6,418 nucleotides of DNA, taken from assembly GCA_028865375.1 (NCBI GenBank), contig JAGWKJ010000146.1, positions 1 to 6,418 on the forward strand, written 5' to 3'. The stretch comes from Hyphomicrobiales bacterium. GTDB lineage: Bacteria > Pseudomonadota > Alphaproteobacteria > Rhizobiales > Beijerinckiaceae. This document shows positions 6,319 through 6,418 of this stretch, piece after piece. A program made the position numbers and the translations under genes. Numbering within the stretch: position 1 is the first letter of the stretch; every line of letters starts with the position of its first letter. Under the pieces are notes generated by a model. It did no database searches. It was not told the origin of the DNA and was given only the letters and a program-made list of their open reading frames with translations.

Positions 6319-6418
6319 TCAGGCCTTGGCTTCGATCTTCACGCCCGCGTCGGCGAACTGATGGGCGAGCTCGCCGGACTGGAACATCTCGCGCACGATG
6401 TCGCAGCCGCCGAGGAAC
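6319..6418 (-). CDS. grxD: Monothiol glutaredoxin, Grx4/GrxD family, C-terminal end only
   Basis: Only the last 33 codons are in the window; the gene begins beyond the right edge. The frame reads FLGGCDIVREMFQSG followed by ELAHQFADAGVKIEAKA and a TGA stop. The GGCDI block, with the following [VI]xEMxQxGEL, is the C-terminal glutathione-binding signature of monothiol glutaredoxins of the GrxD/Grx4 type. These proteins bind a [2Fe-2S] cluster with glutathione and act in iron-sulfur cluster delivery and iron sensing in the cytoplasm. The CGFS active site cannot be checked because it lies outside the window. Such genes commonly sit next to a bolA homologue, which would be upstream, to the right. 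It is on the same strand as the transporter operon but separated from it by 113 nt and a strong hairpin, so a functional link is unlikely. Confidence 0.88.
   Translation of the reverse strand, partial: FLGGCDIVREMFQSGELAHQFADAGVKIEAKA

Noticed and set aside
4574..6361. Very long + strand open frame (595 codons) opposite the ATPase gene
   Set aside because: It is antisense to a gene with full ABC motifs. Its translation is a low-complexity Arg/His/Gly/Ala-rich string with no family motif, as expected from GC-rich codon bias.

Overview
The window is about 6.4 kb of very GC-rich DNA (roughly 70 % G+C by eye) with densely packed genes. The strong G/C bias at third codon positions, the Grx4-type monothiol glutaredoxin, the Gram-negative type of BMP-family transporter whose binding protein has a Tat-like signal and no lipoprotein cysteine, and the UgpC/MalK-type ATPase all fit a high-GC proteobacterium, most likely an alphaproteobacterium. 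The genus cannot be told from this sequence.

Layout. The left part reads on the + strand. Positions 1-904 are the 3' part of a CUT1-type (UgpC/MalK-like) sugar ABC transporter ATPase that begins outside the window. It is followed by a complete GNAT acetyltransferase of the YhbS type (963-1460). From about 1470 to 6205 everything reads on the - strand and forms one compact four-gene operon: a double-domain ATPase (6205-4646), inner-membrane permease 1 (4662-3574), inner-membrane permease 2 (3577-2651) and a BMP-family periplasmic binding protein (2622-1543). The operon ends in a textbook intrinsic terminator (1502-1471). At the right edge, also on the - strand, is the C-terminal end of a monothiol glutaredoxin (grxD, stop at 6319).

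How the genes work together. The four-gene operon encodes a complete importer of the BMP/PnrA class. The binding protein captures the ligand in the periplasm, the two different permeases form the channel, and the single polypeptide with two ABC domains drives transport. The known ligands of this class are nucleosides and free purines, so purine or nucleoside uptake is the best guess, but the substrate is not proved by the sequence. The first three genes are translationally linked: a 17-nt overlap with a TTG start, then an ATGA overlap. The binding-protein gene lies last, after a 28-nt gap, with its own strong Shine-Dalgarno.

I found no mobile element, CRISPR array, tRNA or rRNA, and no clearly new system. 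The most unusual detail is a perfect 12-bp hairpin that places the stop codon of the binding-protein gene exactly in its four-base loop, followed closely by the terminator hairpin.
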